From Anaeromyces robustus (lineage: Eukaryota > Neocallimastigomycota > Neocallimastigomycetes > Neocallimastigales > Neocallimastigaceae), in NCBI GenBank assembly GCA_002104895.1, contig MCFG01000196.1, positions 102,501-124,012 of the forward strand: a stretch of 21,512 nucleotides of DNA. Reading direction: 5' to 3'. Both the position numbers and the translations under genes were made by a program. Positions within the stretch are counted from its first letter, which is position 1. Each line of letters starts with the position of its first letter. This document shows positions 1-11,808 of the stretch, in pieces. The notes below the pieces were generated by a model. That model was not told the DNA's origin, did not search any database, and was given only the letters and a program-made list of their open reading frames with translations.

Positions 1-93
1 AAATAAATAGAATAATAATAATAGTAATAATAATAGTAATAATAATAGTAATAATAAATCTAATACATATATTATATTTATTATCAATACTAG
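1..93 (+). other. Intron of the transportin gene with AAT/AGT microsatellite
   Basis: The exon starting at 94 is preceded by TAG, so bases 1-93 are the 3' part of an intron. Bases 1-58 are an imperfect trinucleotide run of AAT broken by AGT units. No coding signal is visible. Confidence 0.7.
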
Positions 94-1156
94 GATGATG
101 CACTTGATGTTCAACAAAGTGCATATGCATTATTAGGAGATGTTGCAATTTCAGCTTACGAATACTTAAAACCAAGATTACCAGAATTTATGATAGATAT
201 AGTTAAAGTTATTACTACATACAATGAAAATTATCACGATTTAGTATGTAATAATGCAATATGGGCTACTGGAGAAATTTCACTTAAAGCTAGTATGTAT
301 AACATATTGTATTTATAGTATTATTATAAGTATTATATATGAATTAAATGCTTATTTTTATGTTTTATTAATTAAACTATATTATAATTTTTTATTTTTT
401 ATATAATCAAAATTAAAAGTGGATGATATGAAACAATATATTGGAAGTATTATAGAGCCATTAATAATGAAATTAAATCAAGAATCAAAATCATTATCAT
501 TATTAGAAAATATTGCTATTACTATTAGTAGAATAGGTTTTGTTTGTCCAGAAATTGTATCACTACATTTACCAATGTTCTTTAAGCAATGGTAAAAAAA
601 TAATTAATAAAATGCAAAAATATTTATTATAATTGAATATTAACAAAATAAAACTATAATAATTATTAATAATATAGGTGTAGTATATTAAGAGATATTG
701 CTGATAATAAAGAAAAAGAATCAGCATTCTTTGGTATGTGCAAAATGATAGAAGCCAACCCAAATGCTATTATTGAAGTAAATACTTTTTTATATTTCTA
801 AATTATAACAATTTTCCAAATGATAATAATAATATTAATATTTAATAATATATCGTAATAACTTAAATAGGATTTTGTATATTTCTGTGATGCTATAGTT
901 CATTGGACTCATCTTTCACCACAATTAAATATGTGCTTTATTAATGTAAGATTTAATATATTTTGAATAAAATAATATATGATAAAAATATTTGAACAAA
1001 TATACTAATTTATTGTCATATATTAATTATATTAAGATATTAAATGGGTTTAAGCAAATGATAGGTGAAAATTGGGAGCAATGTTTAGCTAAATATCCTG
1101 ATGAAGAAATGAGACATATTATAAGACAACGTTTACAAGTCCGTTATCAAGTTTAA
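94..1156 (+). CDS. TNPO1: Transportin-1 (karyopherin beta-2), C-terminal part, 5' end outside window
   Basis: Nuclear import receptor that carries PY-NLS cargo through the nuclear pore and releases it on Ran-GTP. Five exons read through in one frame: 94-292, 420-591, 678-777, 871-945 and 1037-1156, giving 221 residues and a TAA stop. All four introns start GTA and end AG. The translation follows the HEAT repeats at the C-terminus of animal transportin-1: SAYALLGDV, VCNNAIWATGEIS, LLENIAITISRIGFVCP, KESAFFGMCKMI, DFVYFCDAIV and a short polar end. The Trp at 262-264 within NNAIW corresponds to the cargo-site Trp (W730 in the 890-aa human form, from memory), so cargo binding is probably kept. 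The N-terminal Ran-binding half lies left of the window. Other importin-beta members fit these blocks less well. Confidence 0.93.
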
Positions 1157-1508
1157 ATATATAGTACTTAATTAGAGTTAAAATAGTGTTTTATTCATAA
1201 AATAGTAACTAAAAATAATAATAGATTATATTAACTAATAATTATAATAATTATTAAATTGATTTTATTTTAATTTTCTTGTATTTTTTTTTTTATTGTT
1301 ATTATATATATATTGTTAACAGAAAATATATATAATACCAAAAACATATAATAAATTAAACTATTATATTCAATATAATTATATTTAATATTATAATGAA
1401 AAAATCATTTTTTTTATTATATAAATGATTATTTAAAATGAATTTATATGATAAATGATAAACAAGTATTAAAATTATATATACCAAAACTAAAATATAT
1501 TAATAGTT

Positions 1509-1746
1509 AATTTATATAATCTTTTAAAAAAATTATTGTATATTGATAATAATATATATTTGTATAATTTAAAGTTGTTATATAAGAGTAATTTTATAAT
1601 ATTTATGAGAGTAATTTATAATAATATAATTTATATAATCTTTTAAAAAAATTATTGTATATTAATAATAATATATATTTGTATAATTTAAAGTTGTTAT
1701 ATAAGAGTAATTTTATAATATTTATGAGAGTAATTTATAATAATAT
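1509..1746. repeat. 119-bp direct tandem duplication, two copies
   Basis: Copies at 1509-1627 and 1628-1746 begin AATTTATATAATC and end TTATAATAATAT. By eye they differ at one base (TATTGATAAT against TATTAATAAT). The near identity points to a recent duplication. No reading frame spans it. Confidence 0.9.
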
Positions 1747-1878
1747 AAAGTGTTTATTTTTATATTCAAATTGAATATTACATTATATATCATAATATTT
1801 ATTGTTTATATTAATATATTCATTGTTATTAATAATTTTTTAAATATATTTTAATAAAAATTTTTAAAAAAAAAGTTC

Positions 1879-1907
<29 letters not shown>
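1879..1907. repeat. Poly-A tract, 29 nt
   Basis: Uninterrupted A run in the spacer. Such tracts are frequent in very AT-rich intergenic DNA. No gene end or retroposed element is recognisable beside it. Confidence 0.85.
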
Positions 1908-1909
<2 letters not shown>

Positions 1910-2664
1910 AAAAAATAAAATAAAATAATATTAAATTTAATGTTATGATTGAAACAATAAGTGTAACAAACTAAGTAGAAATTTATTTATCATATTAAAT
2001 AAAAAAACATTTTAATATTATTTATTATTTAATATTTATAACTAATTTCTTTGTTGTTGAATGTAAAAGAGTTTCTTTTTTTTTTTTTTCATTCAAAAAA
2101 AAAAATAATTTTCAATTTTCATTTTTGTAAAATATGCAAGGCATTAATATTTCGTATTTAGATGTAATTAATTACAATAAAAATAAATAATTTGAATCTA
2201 ATTTATAATCAAAAAAAAAAAAAAACTTAAATAAAATTTTATAAAAATTCTTAATAATTTAAAATTTTTTCACTATTATATATAGAAATAATTAAATTTA
2301 GTATACTTTTATTCAATTTAATAATTAGAAATTTGTAAAATAGAATTTAAGCTTGATAGAATATTTTTCATTTATATTCTAAAAAGAAATATTTATTATA
2401 TTATAACATCAGAAGGTATTTTTATTTTATTATTTTATTTCTTATTATAAATAAAAAAATAATAACTGTAATAATGGTATTTGTATTAAATAATAATGTT
2501 TTGTATTAAAATTAATTTTTAATATACAAAATATATATTTAAATATTAAATAAAAATAAATTCTATGGACATATTAACTTAATAATTAAGCAAATAACTA
2601 ATTGCTAAGAAAACATTAAAATAAGAAAAAAGAGTAAAAAAAATTTCATTAGTAAATTTAAAAC

Positions 2665-3542
2665 ATGCATATAAAAATTAATTCAATAGATACCAATTTT
2701 TCTACTTTGTCTGATAGTAGTAGTATACCAAAACAAAAAACTGATTTGAATAATTCCGAGTTAAATGAAACTAATTCCCGAAGAAATTCAAATGATGGAA
2801 CAATTTCTACTAATAAAAATGTTTCAATATATGGGTATTTATTATTTATTTTATTTTAAATTATTTTATTTTATTTTATTTGTACATTATTAATAATATT
2901 ATTTTTATTATTATAATTAATAATTATAATAAATTTCATTCGTTAAATTTTTAAAATTTGGATTGAATAAAAATTATCAAGCTATGACCAAATTAAACAT
3001 AAAAAGAGAATTAGAAAAAGAGGTATTTAAATAGCATTTATAGTAACATTTACTTTTTTCCTTAATTTTAATATTAATTATAAAATAAATTATTAAATAA
3101 TTAAAAATTTTAAATATTATAAAATATATTAATCAAAATAAAACATAAAAAATAAAAGAATCTACTGTATCAGGAAAACGTGTTGCATATGAAAATTTTA
3201 CTACAATAGGTAATTGGTTTGAAATTTCATAACAATATTATACTTAACAGTCATCAAGAATTATTATTAAATTTAATCATTTTTAAAATATATATTTATT
3301 ATAGATTGGAATCATGATTTCGCTAAAGGTACTTAAATATAAAGCATATTTACAATAAATCATATAAAAATATAATTAATATATTTATTAAATAAATAGA
3401 TAGAAATAGAAGAAATAAAGTTAAAAAAAGAAAATCTTTAAAAGGAAGAATATATTTAATATATGATGCATGTCAATCTTGGATATTAGTTATTTTAATT
3501 GGTAAATATATTATTTCGAAATATAACAACATCAACAACAGC

Positions 3543-3574
<32 letters not shown>

Positions 3575-6333
3575 TATTTTATGATTTTTATAGGTATTGT
3601 AACGGGCCTTCTTGCAGCATTTATTGCCATCAGTGCGGATTGGATATCAGATATAAAAGAAGGTCATTGTAAAAGTGGCTTTTATTTAAATAGAAAATTC
3701 TGTTGCTGGGGAAATCCAGGTATTTTTTATATAATAAATTTTTAATTAATAGATTATTTTAATTTAATTAAATAGATCAAAGTAATATGCTCTAATATTA
3801 AATATATTATATTTTTTATATTAAGGTTATCAATGTCCTGACTGGTAAACAATAATAGAATTAAAAATATATAATATAATCTTTATTATATATAATGTTA
3901 TTATTAATGTATTATTTTTTAATTAATAAAAAATAAATATTAATAATTGTAGGGAAAAATGGTCAGACTTTTTTAATATACATCATCAATTTTTAAAAGG
4001 TATAGTCAATTTATTTATGTATACATTTATAGCTTGCTTAGCTACATTTATTGCAGCATATTTAGTTCGTGAATTTGCACCTTATTCGGCAGGTTCTGGA
4101 ATTCCAGGTAAAATTATTGTTATAATTATTATAAATGTATAATTTAATATATATTTATAAATAATCATTTATATATATATTAACCTTTTTTTTTTAACAT
4201 AATTTTATTATATATTAATTTTCTAATTTATTTAATTATCTTATAATTATGGAATATATAGAAGTGAAAACCATATTAGGAGGCTTTGTTATTAAAAAGT
4301 TTTTAGGAATGCGTACCTTAATTATGAAATGTATCGGATTATCTCTTTCAGTTGGTGCAGGTTTATCTGTTGGAAAAGAAGGTCCATTAGTTCATGTAGG
4401 ATGTTGTGTTGGTAATTTATGTTCAAGACTTTTCAGTAAATTTAATAATAATAGTGCAAGATTGAGAGAAGCTTTATCAGCTGCTTCAGCGGCTGGCGTG
4501 TCTGTAGCTTTTGGTGCACCAATTGGTGGTGTACTTTTTTCATTAGAAGAAGTTTCATATTATTTTCCAATGAAGACATTATGGAGATCTTTTTTATCAG
4601 CATTGACAGGAGCTCTTACACTTCAATTAATGAATCCGTTTAGATCAGGAAAAGTTGTACTTTTTCAAGTAGCATATACTCGTATATGGCATATATTTGA
4701 GTTACCTATTTACATTTTACTTGGTATAATTGGGTAATATATATATAATATATACCATAATATATATTTTATAAAAATAAATTCTTTTTTATTCTAATTA
4801 TAATAATATAATAATTTTTAAAGAGGTTTGTATGGTGCATTTTTTATTAAAATGAATATGAAAGTTGTAAAATTAAGAAAATTTTCATGGCTTAAGAAAT
4901 ATCCAATTCAAGAAGTTTTTGTTGTAACTCTAATTACCTCTATTATAAGTTATGGATTTCTCTTTTTAAGAGTTAGTATGACCCAATTAATTTCAAACCT
5001 TTTTAGAGAGTGTTCAGAATTAGAAAGTGATTTTGGTGGCCTTTGTAAAAAAACTCAAATAAAATCAACTATATTTATGCTATTAATTGCACTTGTACTA
5101 AAAATCATCATGACTATATTTACTTTTGGTATAAGGGTCCCTGCTGGTATTTTTGTTCCAAGCTTAGCTGTTGGTGCTTTAATTGGAAGAATCGTTGGAA
5201 TTTTAATGCAATTATGGCAAGAATCTCATCCAGACTTATGGATTTTCTCATCATGTAATCCAGATGTACAGTGCGTTACTCCAGGGGTCTATGCTTTTAT
5301 TGGTGCAGCAGCAGCATTAGGTGGTGTAACAAGAATGACAGTATCAACTACTGTAATTATGTTTGAATTAACAGGGTCTTTATCATATGGTAATAATTTA
5401 TGAATGCATTAATGAAAATAAAGTATAAAATATTAAAATAATAATATACTATCTTAATTATACTTATACTAAATAATAATGTATTTTTTTTTTCGTAATA
5501 ATAATTAAAAATAATAATATAATGATAGTATTACCTGTTATGGTAACTGTAATGGTAAGCAAATGGATCGGTGATGCTTTTGATAAAGATAGTATTTATG
5601 ATGCATTAATTGATTTAAATCAATATCCTTTCCTTGATAGTAAAAGAGATTATTATAGTGATGCTATAGTATCTGATATAATGACAAAAGTAGATAATCT
5701 AATTGTTCTTCCAGCTATTGGTTTAACTATTAATGATATAGGTATATTATTATATATAACACAAATAATAATATATTTTATATTAATTCTTATAAACATT
5801 GACATTTTTTTTATTAAATAAAATAAAAAGAAAATATATTACAAGAGTATCCATTTCAAGGTTTTCCTATTGTTAATAATACATATGATAAATTATTAAT
5901 TGGATATATTGGAAGATCAGAATTACGATATACTATAGGTAATATATATATATATTTTTAATAAATACATATATAAATATATAACAATAATAATTATTAA
6001 TAATAATGAATATTTATCTAAAATAAATAATAAAAAGATCAAATTGAAGATATTGAAAACGTTGATGGCACAATACAGTGTTACTTCACAAAGAAATCCC
6101 CTGATGCCTATGGTATTGGTGATCCAAATCAACAACAAAAATTTTTGGATTTACGTCCATGGATAGATTCAACTCCATATACAATTACACCAAATTATAA
6201 AGTAGTTAAAGTATTAGAATTATTTAAAAAAATTGGTCTACGACATGTCATTATTGTTAGACGAGGAAAATTAGTTGGCTTATTAAATAAAAAAGATTTA
6301 TTAAGATATTTATCTACTTTGAAAACAGAATAA
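2665..6333 (+). CDS. CLC-family chloride/proton exchanger, GEF1 / ClC-3-5 type, 13 exons
   Basis: Endomembrane Cl-/H+ antiporter, by family probably in Golgi, endosome or vacuole. Exons: 2665-2834, 2982-3022, 3159-3209, 3305-3328, 3400-3501, 3594-3719, 3826-3844, 3953-4107, 4262-4733, 4824-5389, 5529-5741, 5831-5938 and 6038-6333; together 2343 nt, 780 aa. An in-frame TAA at 2659-2661 lies just before the ATG, which fixes the start. Residues 1-55 are polar and Ser/Asn-rich. The first hydrophobic segment lies near 120. Chloride-filter motif GSGIPE is at 225-230, with Ser rather than the Pro of plant nitrate types. The gating Glu is E269 in GKEGP and the proton Glu is E326 in [10 protein letters not shown], so exchange rather than channel activity is expected. 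[12 protein letters not shown] follows. Two CBS domains lie at about 605-780, the second ending [12 protein letters not shown]. Length matches fungal and animal relatives. Exons of 24 and 19 nt are unusual. Confidence 0.96.
3541..3573 (+). repeat. AAT microsatellite in CLC intron 5
   Basis: Trinucleotide AAT run within the intron at 3502-3593, preceded by ACA/GCA triplets. It is not in coding sequence because TAG at 3591-3593 closes the intron and the frame resumes at 3594. Confidence 0.8.
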
Positions 6334-6533
6334 ATATGTTTATTATTATTAAGTTGAAATTAAAAAAAAAATTATAAAATAAACGATAAATAATTTAAAA
6401 ATAAGCTATATATATATAATTACATATAAATATCAACTATGTTTAAAATAATTTTAAATATATTTAGTATTATATATAATATAAACTTAAAAAAAAAAAA
6501 ATAGAATAATAATAATAATAAGTAAAGGAAAAG

Positions 6534-6581
<48 letters not shown>

Positions 6582-7274
6582 ATTAGAAAGAAAAATGAAA
6601 TAATATTTAAAAAATTAACATTTTTCTTTTACATTATCGTATTCTTTTTAACTATTCTTTTTTGTTACATTTTAATTTGAAATAAATTTAATACATGTAA
6701 AAATAAATAAACTGAAAATAAGTATAAAAACAAGAAATAAAAAACTTAATATAAAAAAAAATATTTAATATATTATTAATAATTGAAAATTAAAAAATAA
6801 AATATTTTCAATTTGGTTAATTATAAATATTACTAAGTTTTTTTAATTCATATAATATAATAATAATATAAAAGTCTTATTTTCTTTATGTCATAAATTA
6901 ATATAATAATAAATATTATTAATTAAAAAGAATATTTCAATATTCTTTAATATAAATTTATTATTTATTGTGTCATAATAAATAGTGTTTTAAAAAAAAA
7001 AAGGAAAAAAATATCAATTTTATTACATATAATTTTTATATTAAAATTATTTTAAATATTTAGATAATAAAACCTTAAACAAAATGATTGACTATAGGTT
7101 AAAAATTTTTTTGTCTATAGTTTTTTATTAAAATGAAGTAGTAAATTGGAGAATTTTAATTATTATTATTTAAATAATAATTTAAAAATAAAAAGTTTCT
7201 TAAAGTATTAAATATTTTTTTATATGATATAAAAATTATTGAATAATTATAATGAAATATATATAAATATAAAA
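6334..7274. other. Intergenic spacer between the CLC and carboxypeptidase genes
   Basis: No gene seen. It contains the poly-A tract at 6534-6579 and many short A/T runs. A small inverted repeat, ACTATAG at 7091-7097 and CTATAGT at 7115-7121, lies about 150 nt before the next start codon. A four-codon upstream ATG frame (7252-7266) precedes the carboxypeptidase ATG. Either may be in the leader, but neither has independent support. Confidence 0.6.
6534..6579. repeat. Poly-A tract, 46 nt
   Basis: Uninterrupted run of 46 A residues, 200 nt downstream of the CLC stop and flanked by G on both sides. It is the longest homopolymer in the window. Confidence 0.9.
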
Positions 7275-9216
7275 ATGTTAAGACAAGATAGTTCCATTTC
7301 AAATAATATTAATGGTATTATTATTATTATAATTGTTAACCATTCAAAAATTTTATTAAATATTGATGATCTATATAATTTTTATATTTTAATATTGTTA
7401 TTAAACCAATTATTTATATTTAAAAGGATTATATTATACAGTTAGAGAAGATAAAAACTATCCATTTATATTACCTTTTTTTTCTGATAATACTAAAACT
7501 GTTAAAATTAATAAAAATAGTGAACTAATATTTAATGCAGATTTTGAATCAGGTATTTTAAAAAATCTATATATTTTAGATACAAATAAGTTTTTATTAT
7601 TCATTGTTATGACTGTAATAATTTTAAAAAATAATAATAAAATATATATTATTAAATAAAATATATAGGTAATTTAGGTTCTGTTCATAAATACTCATAC
7701 TGCGAATATGATTTATATATTAGACCAGATCCATCTGCTAATAATAATAAACAGGGCCATCGGTAATAGTAATAATATTAATAAGCCTTAATCATATTAT
7801 TTATCATATTAAATTTTTATTATTAAATATATATTACTTTAAAATATATATAAAATAATGTATATTATAAAAAATATTTATATAAAAATAAAAAAAGAGT
7901 ATGGTTCTATTTTCAAATAAAAAATACACAAAAAAATCAAAGAGTAATACTAAATATAGTTAACTTTAGTAAAACAAAAATGACTTTATATCGACATGGA
8001 GCGACACCTGTAGTAAAATCAGATAAAAGACCAGAATGGTAGAATAAATATTATATATATATTTATACCAAATATATAAAGCTAATTATAAATATTTAAA
8101 TTAAATTTTTTTTCTTATTAACATATAACAGGGTGAGACTTCCAAAAGATACAGTATTTTTACATCGTTCTAATAGACATAAAAAAAATTATATATTGTC
8201 AATTGCTTTTTGTTTTGATGATCCTGAGGATACATACTATTTTGCATTTTCATTTCCTTATACGTAAAAATCTTTTTTATTTAATTTATAATATATTAAT
8301 ACTTTAATAATACTAAATATTGATAAAAAATTAATATTTAATATTAAACAATATAAATGACAGTTATACCCAATTACAAAATTATTTAAAAAACTTGGAG
8401 GAAAAAAACCTTCCTTATTTGAAAAGATCATTTATTGGTTATAGTGTTGAAAAAAAAAGGTAGAATTATTATAATCATAAATAATTATATATATTTTTCA
8501 TGATATAATTATTTATTAAATATTTAATAATGTAATATTTTTTAATTAAGATTAGACTTACTTACTATTTCAAATATTGAAAACTTAAATAAACCAGGAA
8601 AAAAAAAGGTAAAAATATATATAGGATTTATATAATTAATAAATAAATTATCTCGAATTCGGATAATTTTATTTTGTATTTAACACGAAAATTTTATTAA
8701 TATAAATAAATAATACTTAGTATTATTTTTAATAAATAAAGTTGTAAATTATTAACTTATATTATTATAAATAATTAAATTAAAGACGGTATGTATTACA
8801 AGTAGAGTTCATCCAGGTGAAAGTCCATCTTCTTATGTTTGTGAAGGTTTAATAGATTTTTTAATTAGTAATGATCCAATAGCCAAAGTAATATTAAATA
8901 AAAAGCTATTAATTTTTTTAATATTTTCTTTATTATTATTATTATTTGATGATATATAATTAATTATATTTTTTCTATATGTTAATTTATGTATAAAAGA
9001 TACTTAGAAACAATTTAATTTTTAAAATTATTCCTTGTTTAAATCCCGATGGTGTATATCATGGAAATTATCGAACATGTACATTAGGTTATGATTTAAA
9101 CAGAAATTGGTTAAAGTAATAACATGAAAATATGATTTATATATATCAATTTAAATATATTATCAAAATATAATTAAAGTTTTTTTATGATCTAAAAGTA
9201 TAATAATAATAATAAA

Positions 9217-9250
<34 letters not shown>

Positions 9251-10761
9251 TAGTCCTCAAGTAGATTCTCATCCTACAATTTATTATGCTAAAACTCTAA
9301 TTCTTTCCGTATATATATATATATATATAATATAGATAATATTTATAAAAGTTTTTAACAATACTCTAATTATTTATTGATTTATTATTTATATATATAT
9401 ATATATATATAAGTTTAAAGATAAACAAGATATAGATTTAAATATATATATTGATATTCATGCACATAGTACATTAATGAATGGATTTATATATGGAAAT
9501 GTACCAGATGATGATGAAAATAAATATAATTCAACTTTATCAACAATATCATTTCCAACTTTATTTCATACAAAAGCCAAAGATTTTTCGTTGAATAACA
9601 CAATATACAATAAAGATCCAATCAAAGCTGGAACAGGACGAAGGTTGAATATTATAATTTATTTATTTTATATTCAAAATAAGAAAAAAAAAGTAACATA
9701 ATTTTTTTAATATATATGAAATTATATATAATAGAACGTTAGGTGAAATATTAAATGATAATTCAAATTGTTATACATTAGAAGTTTCCTTTTTTTTTCA
9801 AACAAATCCTCAAACAAATGAATGTGTTCCATATACTATTGAAAAATGTATAATATATCATATAATTATTTATTTCCTAATCATTTTATACATATACTTT
9901 AAAAAATGTTTTTTAATTATATAAATAATATTAATAATATTTCTTATAATTGAAATAGATAGAAAATTTGGAAAAAATATGGCAAAAACATTTTATGATT
10001 ATTTTGATTTATCAAATAAAGATAAAAAAGGAAAAAAACAAGAATTATCAATTAAAAAAGACGAAAGCAACAATATTAAAAATATTGATTCTAATATTAA
10101 AACTATACTTGAGAAAAAAAAAGAAGAAAACATAGAAGATTCTCAAAGCGAAAAACAGTACCACAAAAAAATATTAAATAATGAAATTTATGATATAAAT
10201 AAATTAATTGATGAAAAAAAAACATCAGAAAATAATAATGGTTCAATAATATCTAATAATAATTTTAATAATAATACTAATAGTAATAATAGCAGTAATA
10301 ATGGTAATAAAACTTTAGATGAAGGAAATTATTACAAAAGTGATGCATTTTCTCAAAAATTTCATAGAGATTTTATTTCAGATGAATATATTAATAATTT
10401 TAAAATGCCATTTGATGATAAAGATTTTGTTAATAATACTTTTGATAATGAAAAAATCAATGATAAATCATCATTAAATAACAATATTATAAATGAAAAT
10501 GAAAAAGACAATAATATAAGAATTAAAAATAAAGAAATAGATAATAATAACTTAGAAAATAATAAAAAAGAATTAATAATTAAAAATAAGGAGAATAATT
10601 ATAATATAATTAATAATACAAAGAATCATAATTATACTGAAAAAAATATTAATAACAAATATAGAGAAATATTACAAAATTTAAATGAGTTTAATAAGAA
10701 AGAATCAAATGAAACTATTACAATAATAAATATGGACGATGAAATAAAATCTAATAATAGT

Positions 10762-10827
<66 letters not shown>

Positions 10828-10830
10828 AGT

Positions 10831-10891
<61 letters not shown>

Positions 10892-11808
10892 TAATTAAAA
10901 AAGTTGATAATATTTTTAAAGATGATAAAAGGAATAATAATGATATAAATATTAATAACGAAAATCATAAATACATCAGTAATAATAACGATGATAATAA
11001 CAATGAAAATGAAAATAAAAAAATTGATAATAATAAAGATTTAGAAATTATTAATAATACTTTTGAAAAAAAAAATCATGATAAAAACTTGAATATAATG
11101 AATATTGAAACTGGTAAAAAAACTAATCAATCAGTATTAGTAAATACTGAAAACAGTAAAAAAATTGATACAAAAAATGATGAGAATCATTCATCGTCTT
11201 TTTTACACAAAATTAATAATGAAAAAGAAATTTGTGATTGTAATTTAGATAGTAATAACAATAAAAAAGATTACAATGAAAAAGAAATTTGTGATTGCAA
11301 TTTAGATAATAATAATAATGAAAAAAATTACAATGAAAAGGAAACTTGTGATTGTAATGTAGATAATATTAAAAATAAAAAAAAAACTTGTGACTATAAT
11401 TTAGATAATAATAACAATGAAAAAGATTGCAGTGAAAAAGAGATTTGTGATTGTAATTTAGATAATAATAGCAATGAAGAAGATGACAATGAAAACATAT
11501 CCCATAGTATAAATGAAAATAAAAATATTTATGGCAAAAAAACTAAAAATGATGACAATAATAAATCTATAAAAAAAAATATTTGTAGTTGTTGTAGAAA
11601 AGTTATAAAACCAAATAAATCGAATTATAATTATTATTATAATAGAAAGAAAACCGAAATTTCAAAGAATGAAGAAGATTATTTATTAGATTATATGAAT
11701 CCAATTACAGATTTTTCATCAATGTCAAATAATTATATTAAAAAAAATAATAATGCTGATGACGATTATAAATATTCTCTAATGGACTATATGACAAGTA
11801 ATATTTAA
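7275..11808 (+). CDS. Cytosolic carboxypeptidase, CCP6/AGBL4-like (M14), with long Asn-rich tail
   Basis: Zinc metallocarboxypeptidase that removes C-terminal or side-chain glutamates, in relatives from tubulin. Exons: 7275-7314, 7427-7552, 7669-7762, 7898-8038, 8132-8263, 8364-8459, 8551-8608, 8786-8887, 9000-9115, 9254-9308, 9414-9643, 9735-9847 and 9959-11808; 3153 nt, 1050 aa. The N-domain runs from about 45 ([14 protein letters not shown]) through [13 protein letters not shown]. The catalytic domain is about 229-450. Zinc ligands are H238 and E241 in RVHPGES and H336 in DIHAHS; NPDG and DLNRNW follow the first pair; the catalytic Glu is E413 in YTLEVSFF. All are intact. Beyond about 452 is a 600-aa Asn/Lys/Asp-rich tail absent from animal CCP6, with two poly-Asn runs, a Cys repeat and ICSCCRKV near the end. 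The ATG at 7275 is the first usable one in frame. The stop at 11806-11808 may be avoided by splicing at 11798. Confidence 0.92.
9189..9252 (+). repeat. AAT microsatellite in carboxypeptidase intron 9
   Basis: Imperfect AAT/AAA/ACT trinucleotide run inside the intron at 9116-9253, ending directly at the TAG acceptor. Confidence 0.75.
9309..9413 (+). repeat. Carboxypeptidase intron 10 with two TA dinucleotide runs
   Basis: This 105-nt intron has a TA run at each end (9310-9329 and 9391-9410). The pairing capacity of the two self-complementary runs could bring the splice sites together, but that is only a structural possibility. Confidence 0.6.
10764..10890 (+). repeat. Two AAT runs encoding poly-Asn in the carboxypeptidase tail
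   Basis: Runs at about 10764-10814 and 10834-10890, separated by AATGAT units and AGTTAT, encode two Asn stretches of roughly 16-19 residues. Asn is written as AAT throughout, as expected for replication slippage rather than selection on each residue. The antisense Ile-rich frame here is a shadow. Confidence 0.9.
11218..11490 (+). repeat. In-frame 19-residue repeat with CDCN core, about five copies
   Basis: Consensus is [19 protein letters not shown]. Copies 1, 2 and 5 are full length. Copy 3 is shortened ([17 protein letters not shown]). Copy 4 lacks the leading NEKE and reads [16 protein letters not shown]. The CxC pair is kept in four of five copies (CDY in the fourth), although the flanking Asn positions drift. 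This hints at some constraint on the cysteines. No known domain is recognised. Confidence 0.85.

Larger units (their letters stand above)
1157..2664. other. Intergenic spacer between the transportin and CLC genes
   Basis: About 1.5 kb, nearly all A and T, with stops in all frames. It holds the 119-bp tandem duplication (1509-1746), a 29-nt A run (1879-1907) and several shorter A or T runs. An 18-codon ATG frame at 2134-2190 begins MQGINISYLD and looks a little more protein-like than its surroundings. I found no splice partner for it, so it is not called as a gene. The CLC promoter and 5' UTR should lie at the right end. Confidence 0.6.

Noticed and set aside
569-763. 64-aa minus-strand frame
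   Set aside because: Antisense to transportin exons and an intron; no recognisable protein, and the plus strand clearly codes.
4249-4261. ATG at 4249 as start of a CLC protein
   Set aside because: It lies inside an intron; TAG at 4259-4261 is the acceptor and GSGIP is completed across the junction.
5923-6138. 71-aa hydrophobic minus-strand frame
   Set aside because: Antisense to a CLC intron and the last CLC exon; composition only.
7090-7121. Inverted repeat ACTATAG/CTATAGT as a terminator or operator
   Set aside because: Only 7 bp in AT-rich DNA of a eukaryote; expected by chance.
7239-7274. Start at 7239 for the carboxypeptidase
   Set aside because: The triplet is TTG; the first in-frame ATG is at 7275.
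9979-9981. ATG at 9979 as start of a separate 609-aa protein
   Set aside because: The frame joins directly to upstream exon 12 and continues the CCP6 sequence ([12 protein letters not shown]).
10705-10968. Ile-rich 87-aa minus-strand frame
   Set aside because: Reverse reading of the AAT runs.
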